Shown: positions 6,985 through 12,476 of the stretch, one piece after another | Layout of the letters: each line of letters begins with the position of its first letter | Position numbering within the stretch: position 1 is the stretch's first letter | Assembly (NCBI GenBank): GCA_031258475.1 | Contig: JAIRMS010000085.1 | Location: 1-12,476 of the forward strand | Origin: Holosporaceae bacterium | GTDB lineage: Bacteria > Pseudomonadota > Alphaproteobacteria > UBA3830 | Length of the DNA stretch: 12,476 nt | Direction of reading: 5' to 3' | Made by a program: the position numbers and the translations under genes | The notes under the pieces: generated by a model | Database searches by the model: none | What the model was told of the DNA's origin: nothing | What the model saw: only the letters and a program-made list of their open reading frames with translations

Positions 6985-7266
6985 AGCGGGAGATTTCTGT
7001 TGCCCGGCTCTCCCAAACCGCGTCTATTCTAACTAAGCAGCTATAGCTACAGCTTCATCTGCAAAGTTATCATTGCATGCGACAAAATTATCGTTCGCAT
7101 TTATATTTTAGTTCTATAACGTAAACCACCACGAGTGAAAACCGAGTTTTTCAATGTGCGTCGAATCTATTCATCCCCAAAAATGGTGGAGATGTCGGGC
7201 TCTGCCCCCGAGTCCACATCATCTATTCGTCACGATGTTTATCACCATAGTCGTCACAAAAACGAC
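6985..7266 (-). ncRNA. ssrA: Circularly permuted two-piece tmRNA
   Basis: tmRNA rescues stalled ribosomes and tags the unfinished protein for proteolysis. Here the acceptor piece (about 7266-7184) comes first and ends in CATCTCC then ACCA. A 5-nt linker (TTTTT, 7183-7179) separates it from the coding piece starting GGGGATG at 7178. These ends form a 7-bp acceptor stem with the G3-U pair used by alanyl-tRNA synthetase. GATTCGACG follows, and CACATT (7158-7153) pairs with GATGTG (7220-7215) to hold the two pieces together. The tag frame resumes at GCG (7098), encodes 21 residues (ANDNFVAC, then NDNFADEAVAIAA) and stops at TAG (7035-7033). A GGGAGA/TCTCCC hairpin (7014-6988) closes the coding piece. 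The T-arm loop is GGCAGAG, unlike the tRNA consensus TTCRA. Exact mature ends are estimates. Confidence 0.92.
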
Positions 7267-7272
7267 TCTGTC

Positions 7273-7301
7273 AGTATAGACTAAAAAAGTATAAAAAGCA
7301 A
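7273..7301 (-). promoter_or_regulatory. Promoter of ssrA
   Basis: On the minus strand TTGCTT (7301-7296) and TATACT (7278-7273) are 17 bp apart. Predicted initiation near 7266 falls at the AGTCGT/ACGACT hairpin (7267-7249) that opens the acceptor piece. ssrA therefore appears to have its own promoter downstream of rnpB. Confidence 0.65.
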
Positions 7302-7390
7302 TAATTTTTTGAGACCGGCACCGTGATGTCATTTGTTTCTCAATGAGTAGCCACTCCGGGTTAATATTTCTGACCGACAATAATCCAGTT

Positions 7391-7756
7391 CCAGTGGTTT
7401 TTGTGGAAACTATAAGCCGGATTCTGTAAAACATACTGTTTTGATAATCATTCATCTAGCGTTTACGTTGCCGCAAACGTCAAGCGATCTACCCGAATAA
7501 CCTGGCGTGGAGGACGCGTTATTCCTATTTGATCTTGCTCCAAGTGGGGTTTACCATGCCGCCGCCGTCACCAGCTGCGCGGCGAGCTCTTACCTCGCCA
7601 TTTCACCATTGCCCTAGAAGGGCTGTATATTTTCTGTTGCACTTTCCCTGACACCATTGATGTGTCGCCAGACGTTATCTGGCACTTTTCCTCCAGGGAG
7701 TCCGGACTTTCCTCTATATAATAATACAGCGATTATCCATTTCCACAAAAACCGCT
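7391..7756 (-). ncRNA. rnpB: RNase P RNA (type A)
   Basis: The catalytic RNA that trims 5' leaders of tRNAs and pre-tmRNA. Hallmarks read on the minus strand in order: GAGGAAAGTCCGGACTCC (P4/CR-I), the GCCAGATAACGTCTGGC hairpin, AGTGCAACAGA, GGTAAGAGCTCGCCGCGC, GGTAAACCCC, GGAGCAAGATCAAATAGG, GGGTAGATCGCTTGA, CTAGATGAATGAT, and ACAGAATCCGGCTTAT (CR-V). P2 pairs GATAATC with GATTATC, and P3 is reduced to about 5 bp (CTGTA/TATAG). P1 is long: CCAGCGGTTTTTGTGGAAA pairs with its near-perfect complement at 7391-7409. The 5' end is set by the promoter at 7760-7787 and could be a few bases either way. Confidence 0.95.
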
Positions 7757-7759
7757 GGC

Positions 7760-7787
7760 ATTATCGCATAAACACAACGGAATGCAA
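7760..7787 (-). promoter_or_regulatory. Promoter of rnpB
   Basis: On the minus strand TTGCAT (7787-7782) and GATAAT (7765-7760) are 16 bp apart, placing initiation near 7755-7753, at the base of helix P1. Confidence 0.6.
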
Positions 7788-7875
7788 AGCCGAATGCAGT
7801 GCCCAAGGGCCAGGGTCTCCGAAGGCATTTTCGCACCCATGGAATAGGGCAGCGCCAGTGCCGAAACTCAGAAAA

Positions 7876-8040
7876 ATGCAAATTGTAATCATGGACGATG
7901 CTTCTATTCGCAGAAGAAAATAGATTCGAGAGGCAATCGAGAAAGCCGGATGCCTCCTCGTATATCAGCTTCCATATTCAACGTATTTAAACCCGATCGA
8001 ACATTTCTGGAGCCGGCTGAAAAGAAAAATTTTACTCCCT
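7876..8040 (+). pseudogene. IS630-family transposase remnant (C-terminal catalytic part)
   Basis: Reading from 7876 gives MQIVIMDDAS, an in-frame TAG (7921-7923), then REAIEKAGC and LPYSTYLNPIEHFWSRLKRK. This is the IS630/Tc1-like C-terminal core. The D codon at 7894 and the E codon at 7999 (in NPIEHFW) are 35 codons apart, the D34E spacing typical of the superfamily. The N-terminal half is absent; upstream lies the rnpB promoter. The in-frame stop lies between the two catalytic residues, so the fragment is dead. After about 8040 the frame is open but not recognisable; I see no terminal repeats. Confidence 0.75.
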
Positions 8041-8137
8041 GGCGGATGCTACATGCTATGCATCGTCATAAACAAAGTATGCACGGACGCCCACGTGCGG
8101 CCGTATTATAGGTGTCTGAGCGATCGAGCCGGGCAGC

Positions 8138-8185
8138 CGCAAAATCTCCCTAAATTTGGCCCCAGAAATATGAGCTCTTCTTATG
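8138..8185 (-). mobile_element. 48-bp IS1595-type transposase 5' fragment
   Basis: On the minus strand this block is identical over 48 bp to 12178-12225 and encodes IRRAHISGAKFREIL, the start region of IS1595-like transposases. Beyond 8138 similarity decays quickly (RLPGS instead of RLFGA). It truncates the 3' end of the secreted-protein pseudogene to its right, whose frame runs into it and stops at 8150. Confidence 0.75.
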
Positions 8186-8563
8186 GTATTTTCGTGCTGT
8201 ACCATCGAATCGTGAGTTTACTTTGAGCGTTTCGTCGTAATCCGGGTCGGTTGGTTCGGGCGCTGGCTCTGCGGCTAAAGCCGCGTATTCGTCGCAAATC
8301 TCTTGACAAGTTACGCCGGACTGATCCAAATATGCGTTTGGTGTGGCGAGGGTCTCTGCACAGGCGGCTAGAGCTTTCTCACTTTTCTCGACTATTGCCG
8401 TGACGTCAGGACTTTGGTGCCGAGTATCAAACGCACTAATGTCCTGTACTGGAAAGTCTTGCCCTGCTTGAATTTGCGAACTGTCTTCCATACAGAATCC
8501 GCTATCCACGACGAGTGCGCAACCCAAAGCCAGCGCTGTCATTTTTTAAAATCCTTTTTTCAT
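8150..8563 (-). pseudogene. Secreted-protein gene, downstream tandem copy, damaged at both ends
   Basis: The natural start appears to be ATG at 8563, which has AAAGGA at ideal spacing, but its frame reads MKKGF then TAA (8548-8546) before KMTALALGCALVV. The paralogue upstream has TTA (Leu) at the same place, so the stop looks like a single T-to-A nonsense change in a Sec signal peptide. An ORF still starts at the inner ATG (8542), giving 130 aa without a basic n-region. The protein is acidic and helical with scattered cysteines and an EPAPEPTDPDYDE linker. The last ~14 codons (KYHKKSSYFWGQI) are read through the IS1595 fragment, so the true C-terminus is lost. No family recognised. Confidence 0.6.
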
Positions 8564-9032
8564 TACGTTTCCTTTCATATTAAGGGCCAGCCTAATCATG
8601 CTGAGCTGGTGGCAGGATCTTGGCAGCTTTCCCTTCCCTGTATTCTCTTTGAAACACGCGATGCCACTCTCCAGAGCTTCTAACCTCTCCGAACACTTTG
8701 CGACTAAATCTGCTATTTTCGGGTATATGGCATCGCCTGGTTGCAACGTACCTTGTAGGAGCTCTAAAGACGCGCGTACTTGCTTAAGGGTTTCATATTC
8801 TTTTTCAAAAACTCTCCAAAGCGGCCGCATCCTTGTCGAATTGCTGAGCTCCAGCCGAACCGGCGTCACGTATTGCCTCGAAGTCCCCAGAACTAGCTTG
8901 TCCCGTATCCAAAGCGACGAAGCTTGGTCGCGCCGCCCGCGTTATTTCCAGTGCGTTTGGATCTTGAGACACTGTTTCCATACAATGCGCTCCCTTATCA
9001 ACGAATGCGCAACTCAAAACCAGCTCTGTCAT
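8546..9032 (-). pseudogene. Secreted-protein gene, upstream tandem copy, frameshifted
   Basis: Two overlapping minus-strand frames, 9032-8805 and 8869-8546, are one broken gene. Removing one T from the T5 run opposite 8807-8811 joins ...DAAALES to FEKEYETLKQVRASL... and gives a single 161-aa protein. The N-terminus (MTELVLSCAFVDKGAHCMETVSQ) matches the downstream copy (MTALALGCALVVDSGFCMEDSSQ) in protein and DNA. Reading upstream of the ATG gives PFLK but no start codon, so the original signal-peptide start may also be lost. The C-terminal half is amphipathic and helical. Its end reads through the ribosome site and first codons of the downstream copy. No family recognised; a secreted alpha-helical protein is the best description. 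A sequencing error in the homopolymer cannot be excluded. Confidence 0.6.
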
Positions 9033-9144
9033 TTTTAAAAAAGGTGTTGTTTTTGAAGAGCTGACAACCGCAAATCTCTAAAATCAAAAATCCATTTTTA
9101 TAGGGCAATCTCATCCACGACTTTCGAGGCAATTTATATGACAT

Positions 9145-9190
9145 TTTCGGTGCTGGTAAAATGCGCTTTTGTCGGATATAATCACCGAAA
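9145..9190. promoter_or_regulatory. Inverted repeat flanking the -10 box upstream of mlaC
   Basis: TTTCGGTG (9145-9152) and CACCGAAA (9183-9190) are perfect 8-bp complements 30 nt apart. The second arm touches a perfect TATAAT (9177-9182). No good -35 box is seen at 17 bp. It could be a regulator site or a hairpin. Confidence 0.4.
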
Positions 9191-9213
9191 CTAAATTAGA
9201 GGGATTATAAAAA

Positions 9214-9840
9214 GTGCATAACTTTCGTTGCTGTTTTGTTTTTTTGATTTTTTCTCTGTTTTCTTTGGGATCGGTTGGAAATCTTTCGGCTGCCTCAGTC
9301 GATTTTGAGGAAAGAACTAAATGTGAAAAATTTGTCCAGGAGCTGGGAAGTCGAGCCATTGAAATAATAAACATTCCGGGAATACCAGATGATGAAGTCA
9401 CGGATAAGTTCGCCGAGATAATAACGTCGAATTTTGCAACAGATTCTCTGGCAAGATTTTCCCTCGGAAAGCATTATAGAACTTTGAGCAATGCTCAAAA
9501 AGAAGCTTTCATAAAATGCTTTATAAAAATGTTGGTGAAATTTTATGCATCCAATTTTAAAGAATACAAGAGCGCAAAATTTACTGTCGTCGTCGTCAGG
9601 AAAAAAAAGGAAGGTCAATATTTTGTCGAGACTAAAGTGTCGATCGGCGGGAAAAAGGACGTTAGTATAATTTGGGAAGTCCGCTGCAAAAACGGCAGGT
9701 GCAAAATCTATGACGCCGCCACCGACAACATAAGCATGAAAAGACTTCAGCAGGCCGAAATATCCGGAAGTATTTCTGAAAATGGCTTGAACAAGTTTAT
9801 GACTGAGTTTGAAAATAAATACAAAGAAATTAATCGATGA
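9214..9840 (+). CDS. mlaC: MlaC-like periplasmic phospholipid-binding protein
   Basis: A 208-aa member of the MlaC/Ttg2D (toluene-tolerance) family, which shuttles phospholipids across the periplasm between the outer membrane and the MlaFEDB transporter. Residues 1-28 are a signal peptide with a hydrophobic core and a probable cleavage after LSAAS. The family core follows: FVQELGSRAIEIIN, the F-x-x-I-I-x-x-x-F stretch, ARFSLGKHYRTLSNAQKEAFIKCF and KFYASNF, then a beta-rich half (VETKVSIGGKKDVSIIWEV). The start is GTG at 9214 with GAGGG about 10 bases upstream. It overlaps dut by 4 bp (ATGA). No mlaFED genes are in view. Confidence 0.88.
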   Translation: MHNFRCCFVFLIFSLFSLGSVGNLSAASVDFEERTKCEKFVQELGSRAIEIINIPGIPDDEVTDKFAEIITSNFATDSLARFSLGKHYRTLSNAQKEAFIKCFIKMLVKFYASNFKEYKSAKFTVVVVRKKKEGQYFVETKVSIGGKKDVSIIWEVRCKNGRCKIYDAATDNISMKRLQQAEISGSISENGLNKFMTEFENKYKEINR

Positions 9841-10280
9841 AAATTCCTCTGAAAATTTTGGATCATGCTCTGGGAATGGAGCTCCCCTCCTACGCGACAA
9901 ACGGAAGCGCCGGCCTGGATCTGCGAGCGGCGATTTCTGAAAATATTACCATCAAAGCAGGGGAACGAAAGTTGATTCCCACGGGACTCGTCGTCGCCAT
10001 TCCCCAGGGATATAACGGAGAAATTCGTTCCAGATCGGGACTCGCCTACAAACATGGAATCGCGGTGTTAAATTCTCCGGGAACCATCGACAGCGACTAT
10101 CGTGGCGAAGTGAAAGTTTTGCTCATTAACCTTGGGAACGAAAACTTTACAATAGAGCGTTCTATGAGAATCGCGCAATTAATCATACAAAAATATGAAA
10201 CTATCGACTGGAACGTGGTAGACTCATTGGATGAGACTAATAGATCCACCGGTGGATACGGTTCCACGGGAACGAAATAA
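9837..10280 (+). CDS. dut: dUTP diphosphatase
   Basis: Hydrolyses dUTP to dUMP and pyrophosphate, keeping uracil out of DNA and supplying dTMP synthesis. All five trimeric dUTPase motifs are present: AGLDLRAA (25-32), RSRSGLA (64-70), GTIDSDYRGEV (82-92, with the catalytic aspartate at 85), SMRIAQL (109-115) and the flexible RSTGGYGSTG (136-145). At 147 aa it is full length. The ATG overlaps the mlaC stop as ATGA, and bamD follows after 9 bp, so the three genes form one transcription unit. Confidence 0.97.
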   Translation: MKIPLKILDHALGMELPSYATNGSAGLDLRAAISENITIKAGERKLIPTGLVVAIPQGYNGEIRSRSGLAYKHGIAVLNSPGTIDSDYRGEVKVLLINLGNENFTIERSMRIAQLIIQKYETIDWNVVDSLDETNRSTGGYGSTGTK

Positions 10281-10289
10281 GAGGAAGTT

Positions 10290-11027
10290 ATGAAACTTGG
10301 TCTAAAGCTGTTATCTTTCCTGTTATTAGTCGGTTGTGCATCCAAGAAAGAGGATTTTAAAACCCGCACTGTGGATGGCATATACAATAAAGCGCGTTCT
10401 TTGCTGAAGGGGGGAGAATATACCGATGCAGCGTCGGAATTCAAAGATATAGAAACGCTGTTTCCCTACTCTTCCAAGGCCAATGAGGGGCAGATAATGG
10501 CGGCCTACTGCTACTTTCTGGCCTCCGATTATTTGAGTGCCACGAGGGAAATCGAAGTGTTCCTGCGATATCATCCTTCACATGAGTTTGTTCCCTATGC
10601 GATGTACCTGAAGGCGATGTGCATATACATGCAGGTTGTTTCCCTTGGGCGAGATTCCAGAGCAGCAATGGATGCAAAACATGCATTTGTGGAACTAGCA
10701 AATAAATTCCCGGATTCTGAATATTATAGAGACGCTCTGAAGAGGATAATAATACTGGACGATATAATTGCCGCCCATGAAATGGCAATCGGTCGGTATT
10801 ATCAGAAAAATAGAAGCCATCTTGCGGCGACGGGCAGATATATGTTTGTATCCAGTCAGTTATCCAGCACCAAATACGCCGAGGAAGCTCTTTATAGAAT
10901 TGTGGAATGCTGTTATGCATTGGGATTAAAGGAAGAGGCGAAGGATGCGTATAGAGCGTTGAAGTCCGATCTTCCAAGCTCTTCCTGGACCAAAAAAGCA
11001 GAACTCTTGATAAAAAAAATAATTTGA
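10290..11027 (+). CDS. bamD: Outer-membrane assembly lipoprotein BamD
   Basis: A lipoprotein of the BAM complex that helps insert beta-barrel proteins into the outer membrane. The signal sequence ends in LLVGC with the lipidated cysteine at 16. The mature part is a series of tetratricopeptide-like helices from about residue 28: the GIYNKARSLLKGGEYTDAASEFKDIETLFPYS start, then AYCYFLASDYLSATREIEVFLRYHPSHE and YAMYLKAMCIYMQ are typical BamD signatures. Length 245 aa is normal. Its ATG has an AGAGGAAG ribosome site 3 bases upstream, and it is co-transcribed with dut. In many alphaproteobacteria recN follows bamD; here a small membrane protein does. Confidence 0.93.
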   Translation: MKLGLKLLSFLLLVGCASKKEDFKTRTVDGIYNKARSLLKGGEYTDAASEFKDIETLFPYSSKANEGQIMAAYCYFLASDYLSATREIEVFLRYHPSHEFVPYAMYLKAMCIYMQVVSLGRDSRAAMDAKHAFVELANKFPDSEYYRDALKRIIILDDIIAAHEMAIGRYYQKNRSHLAATGRYMFVSSQLSSTKYAEEALYRIVECCYALGLKEEAKDAYRALKSDLPSSSWTKKAELLIKKII

Positions 11028-11059
11028 CGGTTTTAACAATTAAATAAGGTTTTTTTGAT

Positions 11060-11239
11060 ATGAATATAAATACTAGCGAGATGGAAAAGAGAGACTTTTC
11101 AATAGAGGATGTTGTGTCATATTCAAACATAGAAATAACCCACGCCAACGACAACGCTTTGCCGATGAAAATTATCGTAACGCGGGCTATCGTATGGGTG
11201 GTTATTATCGCCTCTATTGCGGCGCTGTCGCTGATTTGA
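11060..11239 (+). CDS. Small single-pass membrane protein, 59 aa
   Basis: ATG at 11060 to TGA at 11237-11239. Residues 1-37 are polar and acidic (SIEDVVSYSNIEITHANDN), while residues 38-59 form one hydrophobic segment (IIVTRAIVWVVIIASIAALSLI) at the extreme C-terminus, so the protein looks tail-anchored with its N-terminus in the cytoplasm. AAGG lies about 11 bases upstream of the ATG. It follows bamD by 32 bp in the same direction and may belong to that unit. No family recognised; being short it could be a chance frame, but its codon pattern and orderly layout favour a real gene. Confidence 0.5.
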   Translation: MNINTSEMEKRDFSIEDVVSYSNIEITHANDNALPMKIIVTRAIVWVVIIASIAALSLI

Positions 11240-11269
11240 TAAATACACGAGAATTTTTAAATAAACACA

Positions 11270-11298
11270 TTGTTAAACGTCAAAAGAAAGTGTATTTT
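11270..11298 (+). promoter_or_regulatory. Probable promoter of upp
   Basis: TTGTTA (11270-11275) and TATTTT (11293-11298) are 17 bp apart, about 27 bp before the GTG start of the next gene. Confidence 0.45.
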
Positions 11299-11325
11299 GA
11301 TAGACGCAGATAATGGAAATATCAA

Positions 11326-12081
11326 GTGAAAAAAGTGTATATTGCACTGTTTATGTGTGTCGCATGCGCTCGGACCGACAATGATGCAGGTCATAAAGTA
11401 GAAAAACCAAATGTTGGATTATCACAAAACAGTCCGATTGTTCTAAATCATCCGCTCATTGCTCATTATTTGAGTATTATTAGAAATAAAAATACAAAAG
11501 CAGATGAATTTAGGGAATATCTAAAAAGAATATCCAACATATTGATACTAGAAGCAACTAAGAACCTACCGACGGTAGCTGTTAATATCGAAACTCCACT
11601 CAAAAAAACGACATGCCAATGTATTGATCCTAGCAAAAGGATTTTTATCGTATCAATTTTAAGGGCCGGTCTCGGCATTACGTCCGTGGCTGAAGATATG
11701 ATTCCAGGCGCAGTTATTCAGCATATTGGAATGTACCGTGATGAAAAGACTCATAAGCCGGTTAGGTACTACAACAGATTACCGACGACTTTTACCAATC
11801 CATCAGTCATTAGAGTTCTCATTTGCGATCCCATGTTAGCCACCGGAGGTAGCGCCTCGGAAGCAATCAAACTGTATCTGGAAAAAGGCATAAAAGAAGA
11901 GAACATTATCTTCGTCTGTGTAATAGGGGCTCCGGAGGGAGTAAAAAAACTTCTTGAGGCATTCCCGAAAATAAAAATAATAATGGCAAGCCTGGATGAA
12001 AAATTAAATGAAAAAGCATTCATTATTCCGGGGCTAGGAGACGCAGGCGATAGATTTTTTAATACCATGACTCCAGACTAG
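11326..12081 (+). CDS. upp: Uracil phosphoribosyltransferase with lipoprotein-like N-terminal signal
   Basis: The enzyme makes UMP from uracil and PRPP (pyrimidine salvage). The catalytic domain is complete: NHPLIAHYLSIIR (41-53), ILRAGLG (111-117), the PRPP loop LICDPMLATGGSA (165-177), and the uracil site IIPGLGDAGDRFF (233-245). The surprise is the first ~35 residues: MKKVYIALFMCVACAR is a short basic start, a hydrophobic stretch and a cysteine at 14 in a lipobox-like CVAC, followed by a polar linker. The enzyme is normally cytosolic and about 209 aa; this is 251. No in-frame start codon lies between the signal-like stretch (GTG 11326, ATG 11353) and the core, so the extension is translated. 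Position -3 of the lipobox is Cys rather than Leu, so lipidation is uncertain. It appears to have its own promoter. Confidence 0.9.
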   Translation: MKKVYIALFMCVACARTDNDAGHKVEKPNVGLSQNSPIVLNHPLIAHYLSIIRNKNTKADEFREYLKRISNILILEATKNLPTVAVNIETPLKKTTCQCIDPSKRIFIVSILRAGLGITSVAEDMIPGAVIQHIGMYRDEKTHKPVRYYNRLPTTFTNPSVIRVLICDPMLATGGSASEAIKLYLEKGIKEENIIFVCVIGAPEGVKKLLEAFPKIKIIMASLDEKLNEKAFIIPGLGDAGDRFFNTMTPD

Positions 12082-12154
12082 CAAAAGTCTATAACTTGCG
12101 TTTTAATTCAGGTTCAAGAGTAGATTGAGTAGATTTTCTTGTCGGATAAGGTAG

Positions 12155-12469
12155 GATATATCAAAGAAGAATAGATACATAAGAAGAGCTCATATTTCTG
12201 GGGCCAAATTTAGGGAGATTTTGCGTCTGTTTGGAGCGGATTTAACGGCGACTCAAATTTCTGAAGTGGCAAGATTGGAGAGGAAGACGGTAAACAGGAT
12301 TTTTCAACTTTTGCGAGCGAGAATTGCTGAATTTGCGGAAGAAGAATCGTATTTCAGCGATAGGGTTTTGTCAACGAATGATTGTGGAATCAATCGAAGC
12401 ATTTGGAATGCTGCGAAATATGGGCAGATTCCAACAGTAGAGGAGATGTGCTGTGAAACAGCAAAATGA
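12155..12469 (+). pseudogene. IS1595-family transposase N-terminal fragment
   Basis: After a TAG at 12152-12154 the frame reads KKNRYIRRAHISGAKFREILRLFGADLTATQISEVARLERKTVNRIFQLLRARIAEFAEEES without a long break. This is the N-terminal region of IS1595/ISXO2-like transposases, including the DNA-binding helix-turn-helix (TATQISEVARLERKTVNRIF). No ATG, GTG or TTG lies before 12221 in this frame, so the native start is lost. After about 12354 the sequence (SDRVLSTNDCGINRS...) no longer resembles the family and stops at 12467-12469, without the catalytic DDE part. The element is truncated; the rest might lie outside the window. Confidence 0.7.
12178..12225 (+). repeat. 48-bp perfect inverted copy of 8138-8185
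   Basis: Base-for-base complement of 8138-8185 over 48 bp, starting cataagaagagctcat and ending gagattttgcg. The two copies point toward opposite ends of the window and enclose about 4 kb. Confidence 0.9.
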
Positions 12470-12476
12470 AGAGAGA

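Noticed and set aside
6988..7014. GGGAGA/TCTCCC hairpin as a terminator of rnj
   Set aside because: It fits better as the closing hairpin of the tmRNA coding piece on the opposite strand, and there is no T-run on the rnj side.
7219..7455. 78-codon minus-strand frame
   Set aside because: It lies across the 3' end of rnpB and the start of ssrA and is a chance frame in RNA genes.
7657..7923. 88-codon plus-strand frame as a gene
   Set aside because: Its first half is antisense to rnpB; only the last ~15 codons belong to the IS630 remnant.
8598..9038. 146-codon plus-strand frame
   Set aside because: It is antisense to the upstream secreted-protein copy, whose paralogy and signal peptide place the real gene on the minus strand.
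10441..11154. 237-codon minus-strand frame
   Set aside because: Antisense to bamD, which has a lipobox, TPR pattern and operon position.

Overview
The window looks like a chromosomal segment of an alphaproteobacterium, probably a host-associated one such as Holosporales or Rickettsiales. The strongest evidence is a circularly permuted, two-piece tmRNA gene whose tag begins ANDNF. Supporting signs are a stand-alone RNase J, AT-rich coding, BspA-like leucine-rich repeats, decayed insertion sequences and decaying secreted-protein genes. The exact taxon is inference and cannot be fixed from this window.

Layout. (1) Positions 1-892 hold the 3' part of a leucine-rich-repeat (LRR) surface-type gene that runs in from the left edge; its last repeats appear frameshifted. 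(2) Positions 893-1371 are non-coding and carry a palindromic repeat of the CATTGCGAGCGAAGCAATCC kind. (3) Positions 1372-4168 on the minus strand form a tight operon: psd, pssA, a PotD/PotF-like polyamine-binding protein, and a 50-aa lipoprotein. A strong promoter sits just upstream of psd. (4) Divergently, 4301-6970 encode a small membrane protein, a biotin-protein ligase and RNase J. (5) Positions 6985-7787 on the minus strand hold two RNA genes in tandem, rnpB followed by permuted ssrA, each with a recognisable promoter; ssrA converges on rnj. (6) Positions 7876-9032 are a decaying region: an IS630-type transposase remnant, a 48-bp IS1595-type fragment, and two tandem paralogous secreted-protein genes, both damaged. 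(7) Positions 9214-11239 encode mlaC, dut and bamD followed by a 59-aa membrane protein. (8) Positions 11326-12081 encode a uracil phosphoribosyltransferase with an unusual lipoprotein-like N-terminus. (9) From about 12155 an IS1595-type transposase N-terminus begins; its first 48 bp repeat, inverted and perfectly, the fragment at 8138-8185.

How the genes work together. psd and pssA are successive steps of phosphatidylethanolamine synthesis, and mlaC and bamD serve outer-membrane lipid transport and protein assembly, so envelope biogenesis dominates. rnj, ssrA and rnpB cluster RNA processing and ribosome rescue within about 2.5 kb. The most unusual items are the tmRNA tag with an internal NDNF duplication, the putatively exported uracil phosphoribosyltransferase, the small operon-embedded lipoprotein, and the decayed tandem secreted-protein pair trapped between IS fragments. 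I see no defence system, CRISPR array or complete mobile element.
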